A stretch of DNA of 64,000 nt. It comes from Punica granatum (Eukaryota; Streptophyta; Magnoliopsida; Myrtales; Lythraceae). Positions 33,700 through 46,800 of the stretch are shown in pieces (the first letter of the stretch is position 1; every line of letters starts with the position of its first letter). The notes below the pieces were generated by a model that was not told where the DNA came from, searched no databases, and saw only the letters and a program-made list of their open reading frames with translations. The DNA lies in assembly GCF_007655135.1 (NCBI RefSeq), contig NC_045132.1:3844001-3908000 (forward strand), in the 5' to 3' direction. The position numbers were made by a program, and so were the translations under genes.

Positions 33700-36536
33700 T
33701 TGTTACATCAGACGTGCAGAGCTGCCCTTGGAAGACTATCTGCCCTCTCCTGCTGTTAACGAGATCCCTGACAAAGTTCTGAGTTTCCTTCTCACATTGT
33801 TCTAGCAGTTGATCATAACGAGAATCATAAGCTGCAGCTCATCGCAGATACTTTGCAGCTTCAGCCCTATGACCTCCTTTGAACAAGGCACTGCATGAAA
33901 ACAAAACAATCCCACAAGTTGGTTATCCTTGGGAGATGGAAAAGATGCTCTATCGACTGCCGAAACCAGTAGAGAATCGCTCGAGCCTTGCTCAATCCTT
34001 CGTAATAATCGGCTTTTCTCTTCGGTTCCTTGGGCTCCTTCAACAATGCAATTCTTTCAAGACGTATTATTCCTTGAGCGTACTTAGACTGGCAAAAAAG
34101 ATAAGTCGAAGCAAATTATAAGGATCCACAGCGCGAAAGTTCAACCCAACTAGATACAGTAATGTTCTTTCAAGGATCAATAGTAGCTCTAAGCCCATAA
34201 ACAGAAGTTGTCAGCCAAAACATAAAGATGATTAGGAGTCCTTAATGGGATTTCATTCCTCAAGTGTTCAAACTCCGGCTCCACTGTGAACCAATTAAGA
34301 CATTAACCATCATTCTTGGAACAAAACTGCGCCTCTGAGCGGTCACGAATTAAGAGACACTCACCGGGAAAACAATCATGGACTGCAGTTTCTCCATCCT
34401 AATACTATGTTTGTTACTAATTCTGGATTCCACACACTGTTTTCAAATAGAACGAAATTTTCTTTCATTTTTATGTACTTTTATGAGAATAGGAAAGGAA
34501 TATATTCATATTGATTCATCTGGCTTTGACTGTTCTTAGATATTATAGATGACACCTGAAACCACATAACAAACGAAAATTTGGATCAAATTTACCGTCA
34601 AAGCATTACAGGGCATACCTGCTGTATATAAGCGACGCCTGCCCATTCAGATGCAACCGGTAAACGATATAAATACTCGGCTTCCGTTAGATAGCTAACA
34701 CGAAATCAGGGGACCTCAAAAATTTGAACACACTCAGAGTAGAGGACAAATATCGACATCAAAACTGTCTTAAGTTGGTCAAAGTTCATGGTGAAATCAG
34801 GTATGAGGAGCGACTGAAGATCAGTAATAGAGATGGCAAGTAAAGCTATAAATGATTGACAAATTAGGTGAACCACCACGACTGGATAAAATTTCTAGAA
34901 TCATGCATACTTAGAAAAGCATTTAGATAGAATGAGTAAAATAGCAAGGTACAGACCTTGGAAATAGCACCCTCTAAATATAGGCAGCTTCTGGCTCTTC
35001 TCTTTGCAACACAGTCTGTCCCAGAATAATCATTGCTGTTATATAGTCAGGGTCCTTTTCAAGTGCCATTCTGCAGTAAAAAGTGAACGATTGGCATCTG
35101 GAGAAGAAGAATAAGAAAAGAGATGCAAGGGAAGTACATCAGTTACTTTAGCAATGAAATTGCTCGATCTCGGTTCCCTTCAGAAATTAATTTAAGTGAT
35201 AGCTGTTGACAATTTCAAATAAGATTAGAAAGCAACTAAAAATGAATCCCTTGAAATTGTAGAAGATGCATCATATTTAAATGCTCACAGCAAGCAGCTC
35301 CATGGGAGACATATCCTGTTCAGAATTTTCTGTTTGCGATGTTTCTGAACCTAGAAATGTGATTTCAGATGTCACCATCTGGTCAGAGTATGGATCTCTT
35401 TCGGAAAGAATATCCTCCTTTGGCAATCCCAGCTTCATTCGAATTGTGGGATGCCTGAGAGATATTTGCTGCACAGTTAATGGCATGGCCTCCATGAGAA
35501 TATATCCAACTCAATTGTTTATATAAGACCGGCTATAGGAAGAATTTTTTTTGTTTGCATCGCTGCTCAAACAGGAGGGAAGAGAGAGTAAGAGATAGTA
35601 CCTGGACAACACTTACCATTCCATTGGTTACCCAATAGACTAAAGATTCCTGCAAATCAAAGCAGAGATTTGTTCATAGAAGGGTAACATGTGAATGAAA
35701 AAATACGTTCTCAAAATAATATTGATCATCACAAAAATATGTAATGCAGCAAAGAGGATTCTAACATGTATCCATAGATGTGAACCAAGAAGGATAAAAA
35801 ATAATAGATTTGAAGACTAACAATTACAGCAAAATCTACTTGAAGCAGCAAGGAACAGAATCTCAATGAGAATTATTTCACAAGGACCTAAACCATCCAA
35901 CTGAACACAATCATCTAAAAAATCTCTGAAACACAATTCCATTTCTGCATTACTCATACTGGTAAAACTGTTTATTCCCTTAATGATAAAGATGCCAAAC
36001 AGGTCCAGAAGGTGAATAAACTAGTTTGCGAGTAACAACAAAGATTACCTGTGGTATGCAGAAACCAATACATATGATTGAGAATGTTATCAAATCCAAA
36101 TATCTCTTGTAGGCCTGCAGCAAGACTTCAAAGGAAACATTTACGTAAACAGTTAAGATACAAAAAAGTATTTACAAACATATATGCCAAAAGGGAAAAA
36201 ATAAATAAATGATGCAAAGATGTTAATTGTGTCAACAGGCCAATAAGGGCTACTAAAAGTATAGCTTCTAGGCAAACGACTCAGTTTTGGAAGTAAGACA
36301 ATGAGATAAGGATTTTCACGAGCCAGCAGTCTTGAAAAGGAAATCTGTTGTTAAGACAGAATATAAGTCGGGATATAAGTCAGCATATGTTTGTTAATTC
36401 CCACAACTACAGATGCAACAAGCCAGCTGGGCACCTGTACGTTCGTATAATGCAAAACCCCAATCAGCAATGGAAACATGGAAACCAAAACACTAAGAGG
36501 ATTATCCGTCAAATTTTGAAACCACAATATTCCACC
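33700..36536 (-). pseudogene. ALBINO3/Oxa1-like (YidC family) membrane insertase gene with TPR tail, pseudogene
   Basis: Read on the minus strand: exon 36435-36536 ('ILWFQNLTDNPL...FPLLIGVLHYTNVQ', membrane helix); 36049-36114 ('AYKRYLDLITFSIICIGFCIPQ'-type helix); 35602-35649 ('ESLVYWVTNGMVSVVQ'); about 35290-35468 ('ISLRHPTIRMKLGLPKED' to 'MSPMELLA'); 35147-35202 ('LSLKLISEGNRDRA'); 34957-35070 ('MALEKDPDYITAMIILGQT', TPR); near 34625-34690 ('ASEWAGVAYIQQ'); and about 33700-33880 ('AEAAKYLR', stop, 'AAAYDSRYDQLLEQCEKE'). All splice sites listed are GT-AG. This is the exon order of plant ALBINO3-like 2/OXA2-type proteins, which insert membrane proteins in chloroplasts or mitochondria. One extra base in exon 34957-35070 shifts the frame, and a TGA replaces Leu in the last exon. 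The 5' exons are not found. Confidence 0.7.
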
Positions 36537-37478
36537 CTGCAAAATGTTAACAATGGAATCATCGTTCTAGTAAAAACCAAGTTTAACTACTCAGAAAAGA
36601 TAAATACCAAGTTTAACTACTCAGAATAAAGTTGATAATTGCTTATTCATAGTTCCCCTAAGGTTATATGCCAGTAGATCCTTAAATCTGTCATTAGGCT
36701 AGCTCATCTAATCCCTTTGTCTCCGTTAAAATAAGTTTTTTTTTTCTGGGTAATTCAAAATTAATACTTTTGCTAAAGATTGTTTTGTAAGTTACGTTTT
36801 TAGAGTTTATTAGATTAGAGCGCTGCATGAAATTATTGCTTTCTTTCATCAGGTAGTTTTGGAAACTATTGCCAGAGGAGAAGTCTAAGCAAAATTATTC
36901 CAAGGAGGAGAAGTATGTTTTCTCTTTTGCAGACCATTTGCTTGATACCAATATTCTCATGAATACGAATCACTTGCTGAAGGCTCCAATGATTTTATAT
37001 GGGAGTAGATAATTTGAAATGCAAATACTTCTCAGTAGTTTGTTAGTCTCATGATAGTTCATTCAGTGGTGGACTGCCTTAAAATCATAGATGATAATTG
37101 AGGAAAAGAGAGTAATTCATTGGAATATATATTCTATATTTCTTGAATAGGATAAAAGTTCCATTTAGGTTGATCCAACGTGTGAGAATTTAATTGAAAC
37201 GTTTTTTGTATTAAATCTACAGAGCAAAGTGGGCATCTTTTGATTCAATGTTAAACGTCCATAGGTTTGATAACAGGGAAGTTCGAATACTAAATGAGTT
37301 GCCAACTAGAGAGTGGTAGCCAGCCGAGTTCTAGAGTATAGTGCATTGAATGAATGATCATTTCATCGATTTGTATTGTCGAGACTATTGAACTATGCAA
37401 CCTATCGTCTTATTTTCTTCTTAGAAAGGCAAAAAAGATAGAAAGTAATGTATCTTCGAGAACTTTAAAAAGTAAATT
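36537..37478. other. AT-rich spacer, no gene seen
   Basis: No convincing exon of the ALBINO3-like gene could be placed here, and no repeat partner in the window. Confidence 0.5.
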
Positions 37479-37492
37479 ATAGTCGTGCATAA

Positions 37493-37676
37493 CCAACGTG
37501 GGTTAGTTCAAATGATTCGGTACTTGTTCCGCTTAAGCAAGGTCTCGAACTTCTTTGTGAATGTAGAAAATCAATGTTGGGAGTGCTTTACCCCTTAGTG
37601 GGCTGATCTAGCTTGACTAGATTAGTCGAGGCTCAATTAGGCTTCCGGATACAAGGGTTCACGCCGGAAAAAAATG
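37493..37676 (+). mobile_element. tRNA-derived SINE
   Basis: The 184 bp insert has a pol III A-box-like 'tagttcaaatgattcgg' and B-box-like 'ggtctcgaacttc' near its 5' end. It ends in a short A-rich tail. It is flanked by a 14 bp target duplication, 'atagtcgtgcataa' (37479-37492) and 'atagtcatgcataa' (37677-37690), one mismatch. Its 3' part recurs in a diverged fragment at 57045-57125. Confidence 0.75.
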
Positions 37677-37690
37677 ATAGTCATGCATAA

Positions 37691-38770
37691 TACCTTGTGG
37701 CAAAAAGAGCAAAGGTACTTGAGTCGCAGTCCTTCCCACTGATTGCTTCTTTTCTCCTCTATTTCCTCTCTTTTGCCTAAAATATGCTAATAGTTTTTCT
37801 CGTTTGTGCCCCTCCTTGTGATTTAGATACTCTGAAGTTGCTATGAGAATCAGAATAACAACTTGTTGAAGACATGGTGACTCTTAGGATTATCCAGTTA
37901 TTTGCCGCAGAAACTACATATCTTTTACAGAGATCATGATGCCTACTATTTGGTATGATGATAAAAATGTAGGAACATAAGTCTTACGGTGAATTATATG
38001 TTCTGTTCTGTCAGTGTGGTTATTATTTAAATCTTGATCTAAATTAACATGTCTTATTTCATTTGATGTGTGATTTTATTACTTATTTAGGAAATACACA
38101 TCAGGATGATGAACAATTGTAATTGCTATCGTGCATTATGTTTGTTGGCAATAACGGATGCTTTGGTAGGCATTGAAGTATGCTTCTATCGAGCAAGATT
38201 ATATCTTGAACTAATGGGATGTTTGCTTTGCATGAATGCAGTTGATGAGGAATGTAATTAATAAATAGGAAATAAGAATTGATGAAGAACAGAATCGAAT
38301 ACTGAAAAAGAAAGAAGAAAACACTCATGTTTTTGGTCGGAGAATATAGAATTAGTGAGAATTGGGGGTTTGAAGACAAACATCGTAATGCCGATCTCAT
38401 ATATTGTTAATTAATTAATTTAACTTATGTTAAAATTAGAAAAGCAAATTTTAAATTTAAATTTAATTTTAATTTTAAATTATGTAAGAATTTAAAAAAT
38501 TAAAATTAATTTTTTGCAGGAAAAAGTAAGAAGACTATACACCGTTTGTCTCCTTCCCTGCCTGGCTATGCATGTTCATGCCTCTTTGATTCAAGTAATC
38601 TGCAAGATAATTCAACGAGAAATAAGTAATCTACGAAGTAGCCTGCTGCTCATTGGTGAACAAAATGCCAAATAAAAAAGATAATTGATTTGATATTATA
38701 TAATTGCAGCTCATTGGTTGTGGGGGATCATTATTTCAGCGAAACAACAGCATTCTCCTTTGTCTCCTTA
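37691..38770. other. AT-rich spacer, no gene seen
   Basis: Frames such as 38101-38400 (minus) have no motif. Around 38400-38510 there is a palindromic AAATTTAAATTT stretch. Confidence 0.5.
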
Positions 38771-38779
38771 GATATTAGG

Positions 38780-38807
38780 ACGCGCAACTTACGTGCATTT
38801 TCACTAG
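38780..38807 (+). mobile_element. Helitron-like 3' terminus (candidate)
   Basis: A weak hairpin, GCGC-aacttac-GTGC, is followed by CTAG (38804-38807) and T. The last 17 bases resemble the ends near 48611 and 62305 in reverse. Confidence 0.35.
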
Positions 38808-39992
38808 TATATAAAAAATGTATCCCATGTAATAAATGGGATTAGAAAGGTAAATATATAACAATATAATGTAAAAAAGGTCAATATCTAAATAATATTT
38901 AATTTTACATCTAATTTAGAGTTAAATATATATACATATATATGAAACAAAGTATAAGCAAAACTCTCACACCTTCACATCATAAAAAATAAAAAACATA
39001 GCACTTTCGTGTTGCCACGTTATCAATTTATATTAAGAAAATTATTATATTCTTATAAAGGAAGGAAATCACTTATGCTAAGGAAACTTTTGTATTCTTA
39101 TTAAGAAATTTTAATTAATTAATTAATTAATTAATTATATAGTAAATATATAAAATGTATATATACGGCACAACCAACTACATATAAAGGAATAAAATAT
39201 GACATAAGGCACATAAATTATATAATTAAATAAAAATATACAATAGAATATATAGAATATAAATATACATCTCTCGATATTTAGATTATAATAAAATATA
39301 TCTCAATAAAGGCATTATGATAATTTGCATTAATTATATAATGGTTAGTATATATATATATTAAATATGTCAAATATATAGTTATTGTTTTCTGACAAAA
39401 TTCAACCTCTGTGTATATATTGTCCTTTGCCAAGCCGAGGATCATTTAAAAGAGAACAATATTCTATATATAATTCAAAATCTCTTTTTTGCTTTATTCT
39501 CCAAATTGTTCCTTTTCATGGTTAAATTTTGATTCATAAAAAGAATTTTTAATGCAAGTTTCAAACTAATTGCTATGATATTTTGGTTGTTTAAATAATC
39601 TTCTCCAAAATTTTCTTTCTCTTGATTGAACTTTGATTTCCGCTAGAACTTTATTTAAGATTGATTGTTTCGATATCGATCATTTTGATCGGATCTATAT
39701 TCAAATTACATTATCGACGTCGCTTCTGTTATGGTAAAACTATTATGATTTATATACCTAGAATATTTCTTTTTTATTATTATTTCATCATTTAACAAAA
39801 AATTTCTCCATTAACTTTCAGTAGTTTTATTTATTTATTCTTATTCTTTGCTAAATTTCAGTTTGTAGAATGAATTTTTAAACTAATTTTTTCGATATTG
39901 ATTATTTTAATAAAATATTTTTTCCAGTTTTGATAAAAAAATACGAATAAGTTTTGATATTTCAAGATTTCTATGTCAAATTCCTTAGTAAT

Positions 39993-40021
39993 CGCCAGCG
40001 CAACGAGCAGGTTTCATCTAG
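39993..40021 (+). mobile_element. Helitron-like 3' terminus (candidate)
   Basis: 'cgccagcgcaacgagcag' then CTAG at 40018-40021 followed by T. It looks like a mutated form of the hairpin at 41476. Confidence 0.4.
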
Positions 40022-40572
40022 TTTAATTTGAAAATAACAAAATTTGAAAAGAAACTTTATTTGGATTAACTTATCTAACTATTTTTGCGCCCTCAATTTG
40101 GAAAACTTTGTTTGCATTTAAAAATAAAAATATATATATAGATTCGAAACTTTAATTGGATTATTTTGTGTAGGTGTATTTTTTCCCTCAATCTAGAGAA
40201 TTTGATTTACAAAAAAATTAATTGTCAAGTGATAGGTTAACTGTACAAGTTATAAATGAACTAAAATATGCAAGTACAGAGTTCGATACATTATTAGACT
40301 ATCAGAATGCAAATCTTTTATGATTATATGTTTATGTTTAAATTTTATTATAGAAAATAAAATTTATCTTATATCACTAATTATTTATGTATTTGCATAA
40401 AATGACAACATAATTATCAGAACTTTGGATCATGCATAATTTATGGAAACTACTTTATTCATAATGAAACAATAATTAATTTTGAAAAACATAAAAATTC
40501 TCCACCTGAAAAAAAAAACTCATAATCTTACATTCAAAAGCGAAAATTCCAATAAATCTCCGTAGAAAAATT

Positions 40573-40603
40573 ACCCATGCAACACAGGGATAAAAACGAC
40601 TAG
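40573..40603 (+). mobile_element. Helitron-like 3' terminus (candidate)
   Basis: 'cccatgcaacacaggg' can pair CCC with GGG and is followed by CTAG (40600-40603). The base after is C, not T, which weakens the call. Confidence 0.3.
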
Positions 40604-40773
40604 CATTAACTTAATAGAAAAGCTGACTAAGAAATTTGCATGTCAACCTTAAACCTCATGTTTGACAAAAGAAAATTAATACTCCACTTCGTACATAAAA
40701 AAAAATCAATACTCCACTCCCCTAACCATGTTAACCTAATTGAGAAAATCTATTTTGATCCTCATTAATCTTT

Positions 40774-41200
40774 GGGTAAATTACACTGGTGGTCCAAAAT
40801 TTTTTATAAATGTTTCAATATGGTACAAAAAGTTTTTTTTTGCTACTTGATGGTACAAAATGTTTCAAAGTTGTTTCAGTATAGTACAAACCGTCATCTC
40901 GCCATTGACGTCTTCAAACAGATGCTAATAGTGCAAAATTAATTTTTATGGGACGTTACATAATGGTGCAAAATATTTTGAAGTTGTAACTTAATAGTAC
41001 AAAATGTTTTACGTAAGTTACATGATTGTGCAAAATTTCCAGTCTTATAAAGGAAGAATTGATGGCGTCAATGGCGAGATGACGATTTGTACTATACCGA
41101 AACAACTTTGAAATATTTTGTACCATCAAGTAGCAAAAAATACTTTTTGTGTCATATTGAAACATTTATAAAACTTTTTGGACCACTAATGCAATTTACC
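40774..41200. mobile_element. Mutator-type MITE with 9 bp target duplication
   Basis: Long inverted ends: 'ggtaaattacactggtggtcc' on the left pairs with 'ggaccactaatgcaatttacc' on the right, and similarity goes on inward for well over 100 bp. The 9 bp target duplication TTAATCTTT is exact (40765-40773 and 41201-41209). There is no transposase. The 9 bp duplication and the GGGTAAATT end fit Mutator-like MITEs. Confidence 0.8.
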
Positions 41201-41475
41201 TTAATCTTTAGTTGCTTTTCAGTTTCTTTCTAATTAATTGTACTCCATTTAATGTCACCGGCGATTATTAAGACCTTCAGGATTAGGTGCCTCATGGACA
41301 ATCACCCCACCACAGGTTACCACCTGCAAGAGTGGTATCCTGCAATTTCTAGAAAATATAAATGAAAACGATTGAATAATAATTCCATTTATAATAAAAA
41401 AGTATATAACATTATTTTTATCATTCAAATTTTTATCATATTTCTTAAGTAAATTTCTTTATACAATTTTCTGAT

Positions 41476-41506
41476 CCCGTAGCAACGCGCGGGCTTCATG
41501 CCCTAG
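41476..41506 (+). mobile_element. Helitron-like 3' terminus
   Basis: Hairpin CCCG-tagcaacgcg-CGGG (41476-41493) followed ten bases later by CTAG (41503-41506) and T. This is the best of the Helitron ends in the 38.8-41.5 kb stretch. Confidence 0.6.
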
Positions 41507-42850
41507 TATAATTGAAAGTTCGTGATTTTATACGACAAAAAGTATTTTTTAATATGTGTGAGACAAATGTGAAAGTTCATGTTATGTGTAATCTGATTTT
41601 GCTATTATATAAAATTTTTAAAGAAAAAAGGTGACATTTTAATAGGAATACCAATCTACTTATTTTTTTTGTCTTCGCTTGAGTAGATTCAGAGAAATTA
41701 GAAGGTAATGTATACAGCAAAATAAGAAATCTAGAATTACGAAGTGATAAGAAATCTAGAAACCTATAACTTGACATATTTTTATAATCAGGGTCAAGCT
41801 GTCAATGTCCAAGTCGAGACTATTCTCAGATTCAGCCAATAAACTGAGGTACATGTGTTTTTGAAAAAGAAAATCCAAAGAGAGGATATCCGTGATTCTG
41901 TGGACTGAAATGTAAGGAGGAAAAAAAAGTCTAATACTTAATCAATTTACTTGGAGTTTGAAATTTACTCATTCCACATGCACAAAGAGTCTTATAAGAA
42001 TGTATCGTTTGGTACGCGGGAATGGATTCTATTTATGGAAATGTAATGTTATTAATTGAAAATTTTAATTTTCTTTAATAATTATTACAAAATGAAAGAA
42101 TATAATTATAATATTGAACTTATTTATCAAGATAGTATATTATATACATTATTAGATATCTATGATAGTTCACAATATATAATGTGAGATGAGGGAATAA
42201 TTATACTTTTTTTTTGGGGAATACTCTTTTCATCAAAATGAAGGAAAAATGAGGGAATGCCTGAGACACTAATAAGAAAATAAAGTGAAATGAAGAAATG
42301 CCCCTAATGAAGGGGCAATCAAAAGTCTCACAGAATTTGAAATCTCTTAATTAGCGAGAAGAAGAGTATCATATTATGCTACACCCTCTTTGATACAAAA
42401 GACTTAATTAGGGTGAATAAATGGGTGATTCTTTGACCGAAACGTAAACATCAAGCTTTAATGCACAATGCCAAGTTTGTCAACAGCCATTGTCAAATTT
42501 AGAGTCAAGTCGAGGCTCATTTTCTGCATTCCAAGTCAAAGCATAGCAAATTAAAGAAATTTCACATCAGATGTTACCAATTAACAGTGCCAAGGTAGTT
42601 ATCAGATGTTACCAATTTTCAAGAGTGGCTTGGACTTGAGCGGCACGTGCAAGAGTAGAGGCGGAGTCGGTGAGGGCTATGATGGAACAGTCTGAGTATG
42701 AGAAGTTAGATCATTGTTTGGCTTAATGCGAGCCAAGGTGAAGATTTATTAGAGGTATCTTGCATCAAGCCCGAAAGACTCAAAGACCCGAAGACCCGGA
42801 AACGAGAACGAAGAATCGACCAAAGAAAAGAAATGAGTAATCAGGAAAAA
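41507..42850. other. AT-rich spacer, no gene seen
   Basis: No motif found. A 'cagatgttaccaatt' phrase is repeated at 42567 and 42604. Confidence 0.5.
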
Positions 42851-43455
42851 TTACCGCGGCAAAATACTCAAATTGCTACGGCAATTTGAACATAGGCGGA
42901 TGTAGCAAATTGCTATGACAATTGTTACGATTGCCATGGCAAAGTTGGCCAAGAGCATGAAGATCTTGAGATTCAATTTCCGTTTTGATGAGATTTCAAT
43001 GCAACTCCAAATCCATTCAAAGGAGAAATATTCCACGGTGGTCTCATAGATATCTTAGAGATAAATATTCTATGATATATTCTTAGGGATATTTAGATTA
43101 TATATCTGATGCTAGGGGTATAGGTCTTGTAATCAATAAATATGAGAAAAGTCTTGGAAGACAATTTAGATTGTTTTGAGAATCACGTGTAATCCTCTTG
43201 GAGTCTCTGGGGTTCATAGAGTAAGAGAGTTGTGAGAATCAAGAGGGTTGTTAAATTCTTTTCGGGTTGGGTCTTGTAAAGGAGGTTGGGAAAAGCGAGT
43301 ATGATCTCTGTTGTAATCTCTTATTTTCGATATAGTGGATATTTCTGCTTTGTCAATGCATGTTTTCCTCGGGTTTTATCACGTATATTTGGTGTCATTT
43401 ATTTTTTGAAGGCTCATTATTCTAATTTCATTTGGGTATCTTGTTACAACAAGTT
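42851..43455 (+). repeat. Probable LTR remnant of a copia-like element
   Basis: The run 'ggttgggtcttgtaaagg', 'tgtaatctcttattttcgatatagtggat' and a final 'cttgttacaacaa' resembles the transcribed part and end of plant Ty1/copia LTRs. There is no partner LTR, primer site or coding region, so this is tentative. Confidence 0.3.
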
Positions 43456-43819
43456 AACTGACCGGTGGTAGTCGTTCCTTAAATAAGGTTTGGGGATTGC
43501 CTCCCTAGCTAGTTCTTTCTAGGGATTATTCCTCTTATTCATATATGTCAGGCGTAAAATTAAATAAAAATTAATTCTTCCATTATATTACAGTGTGCGC
43601 TTGACAAATAGTCAAGACCAAACTAATTAATTTTTTCTTGACGTACTGCAGACGTTGCTAATAAATTTCCTGAGCAAATGTTTTCCCGTTGAAAATTGTA
43701 TTATCGCAGACCATTGTACCAATCCTAGCGAAAGAAACCAAAACTGATCCAGTGGTCCTTGCGGGGCTGTCATTTCATGGAAAGCAGAAAATCACCGCCG
43801 GGTGGGTAAGCAGCATGAA

Positions 43820-43827
43820 TATAAATA
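43820..43827 (+). promoter_or_regulatory. TATA box of the receptor-like protein gene
   Basis: TATAAATA, 69 bp upstream of the ATG at 43896. It would place the transcription start near 43850, which rules out the earlier in-frame ATG at 43839. The same box is kept in copy B (57625-57632). Confidence 0.6.
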
Positions 43828-43895
43828 TATAAGGGCGAATGAACGAAGAAGAATGCGAAGGCAAGTGGGAGAGAGTTGCATATAATTCAGGCGTT

Positions 43896-46800
43896 ATGGT
43901 TTCACATCAGTCATTTGCATTGGTAATGCAGCTAAGCGCTCAGTTGTTAATACTCTTAGGATTTTGTGGGAGTGGAGGCTTGTCAATAGCATGCTTCGAA
44001 CCAGAGAGAATTGGGCTGATGAAGCTCAAAGCCGCCTTCAATCTCCCTAATGGGTCGGCACTTCCTTCGTGGCGTGATGATCAAGGTGATTGTTGCAGAT
44101 GGGAAGGTGTCAGCTGCCACAACATCAGCATGCGAGTGACTAAGCTCCTGCTCAATCATACACGAGATTCTAGACTAGCCCCGTGGTCTCTTAAGGCCTC
44201 CTTTTTCCTCCCTTTCGAGGAACTTGAAGTACTTGACTTGGGCTTCAATCAGCTAACTGGTCTCTCTCTCTTTCTCTCTCAGTCATTGTTACTCTGCCCG
44301 CTCGAGCTAGTCTTTTTTTTTTTTTTCCTTTTTGGACGAGACCTCTCCAGCTAGTTTGCATTTGTGTATGTTTTCAAGTATACTTCTACTGAAAAATATG
44401 GTATATATATATCAATGGCTACTGCGGATTGTCATGAAGTTTCTTCTTTTCTTTACTTTCTTCCACTGGCAGCTTTTACGGAGACGTTGAGATTGAAGAG
44501 ACTGCAAGTGTTAGATTTGCGTGCAAACGAACTAACAGAGGTCCCCTCCTTGCATGAGTTGCCATCCTTGAATGCACTGTACTTACAATTCAATTATCGC
44601 CCGAAGAACCTCTCCCGTCTTGAAGGTGCATACTGAGTACTGCACCAATTAATCTAGTACCAAAGCGAACCCCTTTAATTCTTTCATCCTCATAGTCAAG
44701 CTTCTAAGACTTTCTATATATATATATATAACAGGACTGAAGCTGGAGGCGGTAGATGTCTCGTTCAATCATTTGGCTGGAGATAGTCTTTCAGCAATTT
44801 GGAGCATGACATCCCTTAAAGCCTTGTCGATAGCTGGCAATCAATTGGGAGACTCAATATTTCAAGGTAACTTATCTGAAATTTATCCTATCTTAGCGTA
44901 GTTTTCCAAAATATTTCAGATTCTTGAGTTTATATCGCACTTAAGACTAGCAAAATCTATTTGGACAGGCTTGTGTCAGTTGAAAAGTCTTGAAGAGTTG
45001 GACGCTTCCTATAACGAGTTTGTAAGCAGCATTCCACCATGCATTCAGAACATGACCTCACTCTATGCACTCGATCTTCATCGTAACCATTTTGGAGGGA
45101 ACATCCCTTCCTCCCTCTTCGCTAATCTCAAGTCACTACAATACATCTCTCTTTCCGGGAATGCTTTTGAAGGGTCGTTTTCTCTCGCTGCATTAACCAA
45201 CAACTCCAGGCTTGAAGTATTTGATCTCGCCAACAATTACCATCGGTTGAATATCACAACAGAGGATCCTCTCTATGCTCCTTCGGCTCAGTTGAAGATC
45301 TTCTGTTTATCTGACTGTGCACTCAACGAACCTCGTGGTGTCATCCCTACCTTTCTACGAGACCAACATGAGCTAAGACTTCTTGATCTCAGCCATAACA
45401 ACATGAGAGGAGCTTTTCCATCTTGGTTATTAGAGAACAACACAAAACTAGAGGCCTTAAAGCTTTCAAATAATGCCTTCTCCGGAAGTTTTAGTTTCAA
45501 CTCCTCCACTGCAAGCAATGTTGACATCCAGTTGATAGATATGTCGTCAAATTTTATAGATGGAGAGTTTCCAGTTTCTATCGGTTCCACCTTTCCGAAT
45601 TTAGCTTTCATCAACATGTCCAGAAATCTTATTCGTGGGGGAATCCCTTCTTCTCTGGGTGACATGAGGTTGTTGTCTTTGCTAGACTTGTCAAATAATG
45701 ATTTCATCGGAGAGCTGCCAGAGTCTTTACTCTGCAAGTGTCAACGTCTCGAGGTTCTAAAGTTGTCGAAGAATGATTTGCGTGGTGAAGTACTTCCAAG
45801 AACGGCTAACTTGACAAAGTTACATACTCTGTCTTTGGACAACAATCAATTCACAGGAGTGATTTCTCCTGGGTTGCTTAACAGCCCCGGCTTACATACT
45901 CTGGACGTAGGCAGCAACTTTCTGTCAGGAACCATCCCTAATTGGATCGGAGACTTTGAAAGCTTGGAGAATCTTCTGTTGACGAATAATTCCCTGGAAG
46001 GTCCTTTGCCGTTGAGATTCTGCAAATTAAATCTAAAGTTCCTGTGCCTTGCTGCTAATGATTTTGGTCCCACGATACCTTCATGTGTAAATGTTTCTGT
46101 GCTATCACATTTAAGCTTGGAGAGCAATCATCTTAGAGGACCTTTTCCACAGTTTCTACATGACGCCTCATCGATAGTGACATTGAATCTCAGAAACAAT
46201 GGATTGTCGGGAAAAATTCCTCCGTGGATTGGATCATTTTCAAAACTTCGGGCTCTTTTACTGAAGGGAAACAATTTTGAAGGTCTGATTCCTCACGAGT
46301 TGTGCCACATAAAGAATATGAGCATCATGGATCTATCAAATAATAGTCTTTCAGGACCCATTCCGTCTTGTTTGAATAAGCTGGATTTCGGAAACCTGAG
46401 AGTTCTCGGAACATTTAGTACGCTTTCTTTTTCGACAGCATCTCTCTCAATGATATATAAATTCAATTCGAAGGTTTCATTCTTCGTTGAAGGTGCTGTC
46501 GAAAATGCTTACACGGATGATAAGTTAGTAGAAGTGCAGTTCATCTCCAAGAGCAGGTTAGAATCTTACAGGGGAAATATCCTGGAATACATGTCTGGGC
46601 TAGATCTCTCGTGCAACAATTTGAGCGGTTCTATCCCACTAGAAGTTGGGTACATGATCGATCTTCTCATATTGAACCTTTCAAATAATCATCTCATGGG
46701 CCCGATTCCGAGCACATTCTCTGGATTGAAGCAAATAGAGAGTCTGGACCTTTCGTACAACAGGTTGACTGGAAAAATACCACCGCAGTTGACAGAGCTC

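Noticed and set aside
43839..43895. Earlier in-frame ATG (43839) as start of the receptor-like protein
   Set aside because: It lies only about 12 bp after the TATA box and would put 19 charged residues before the signal peptide; the ATG at 43896 fits better.
45288..45737. Antisense open frame of 149 residues within the receptor-like gene (and its match in copy B)
   Set aside because: It is the shadow of the LRR coding strand, conserved only because the LRR frame is.
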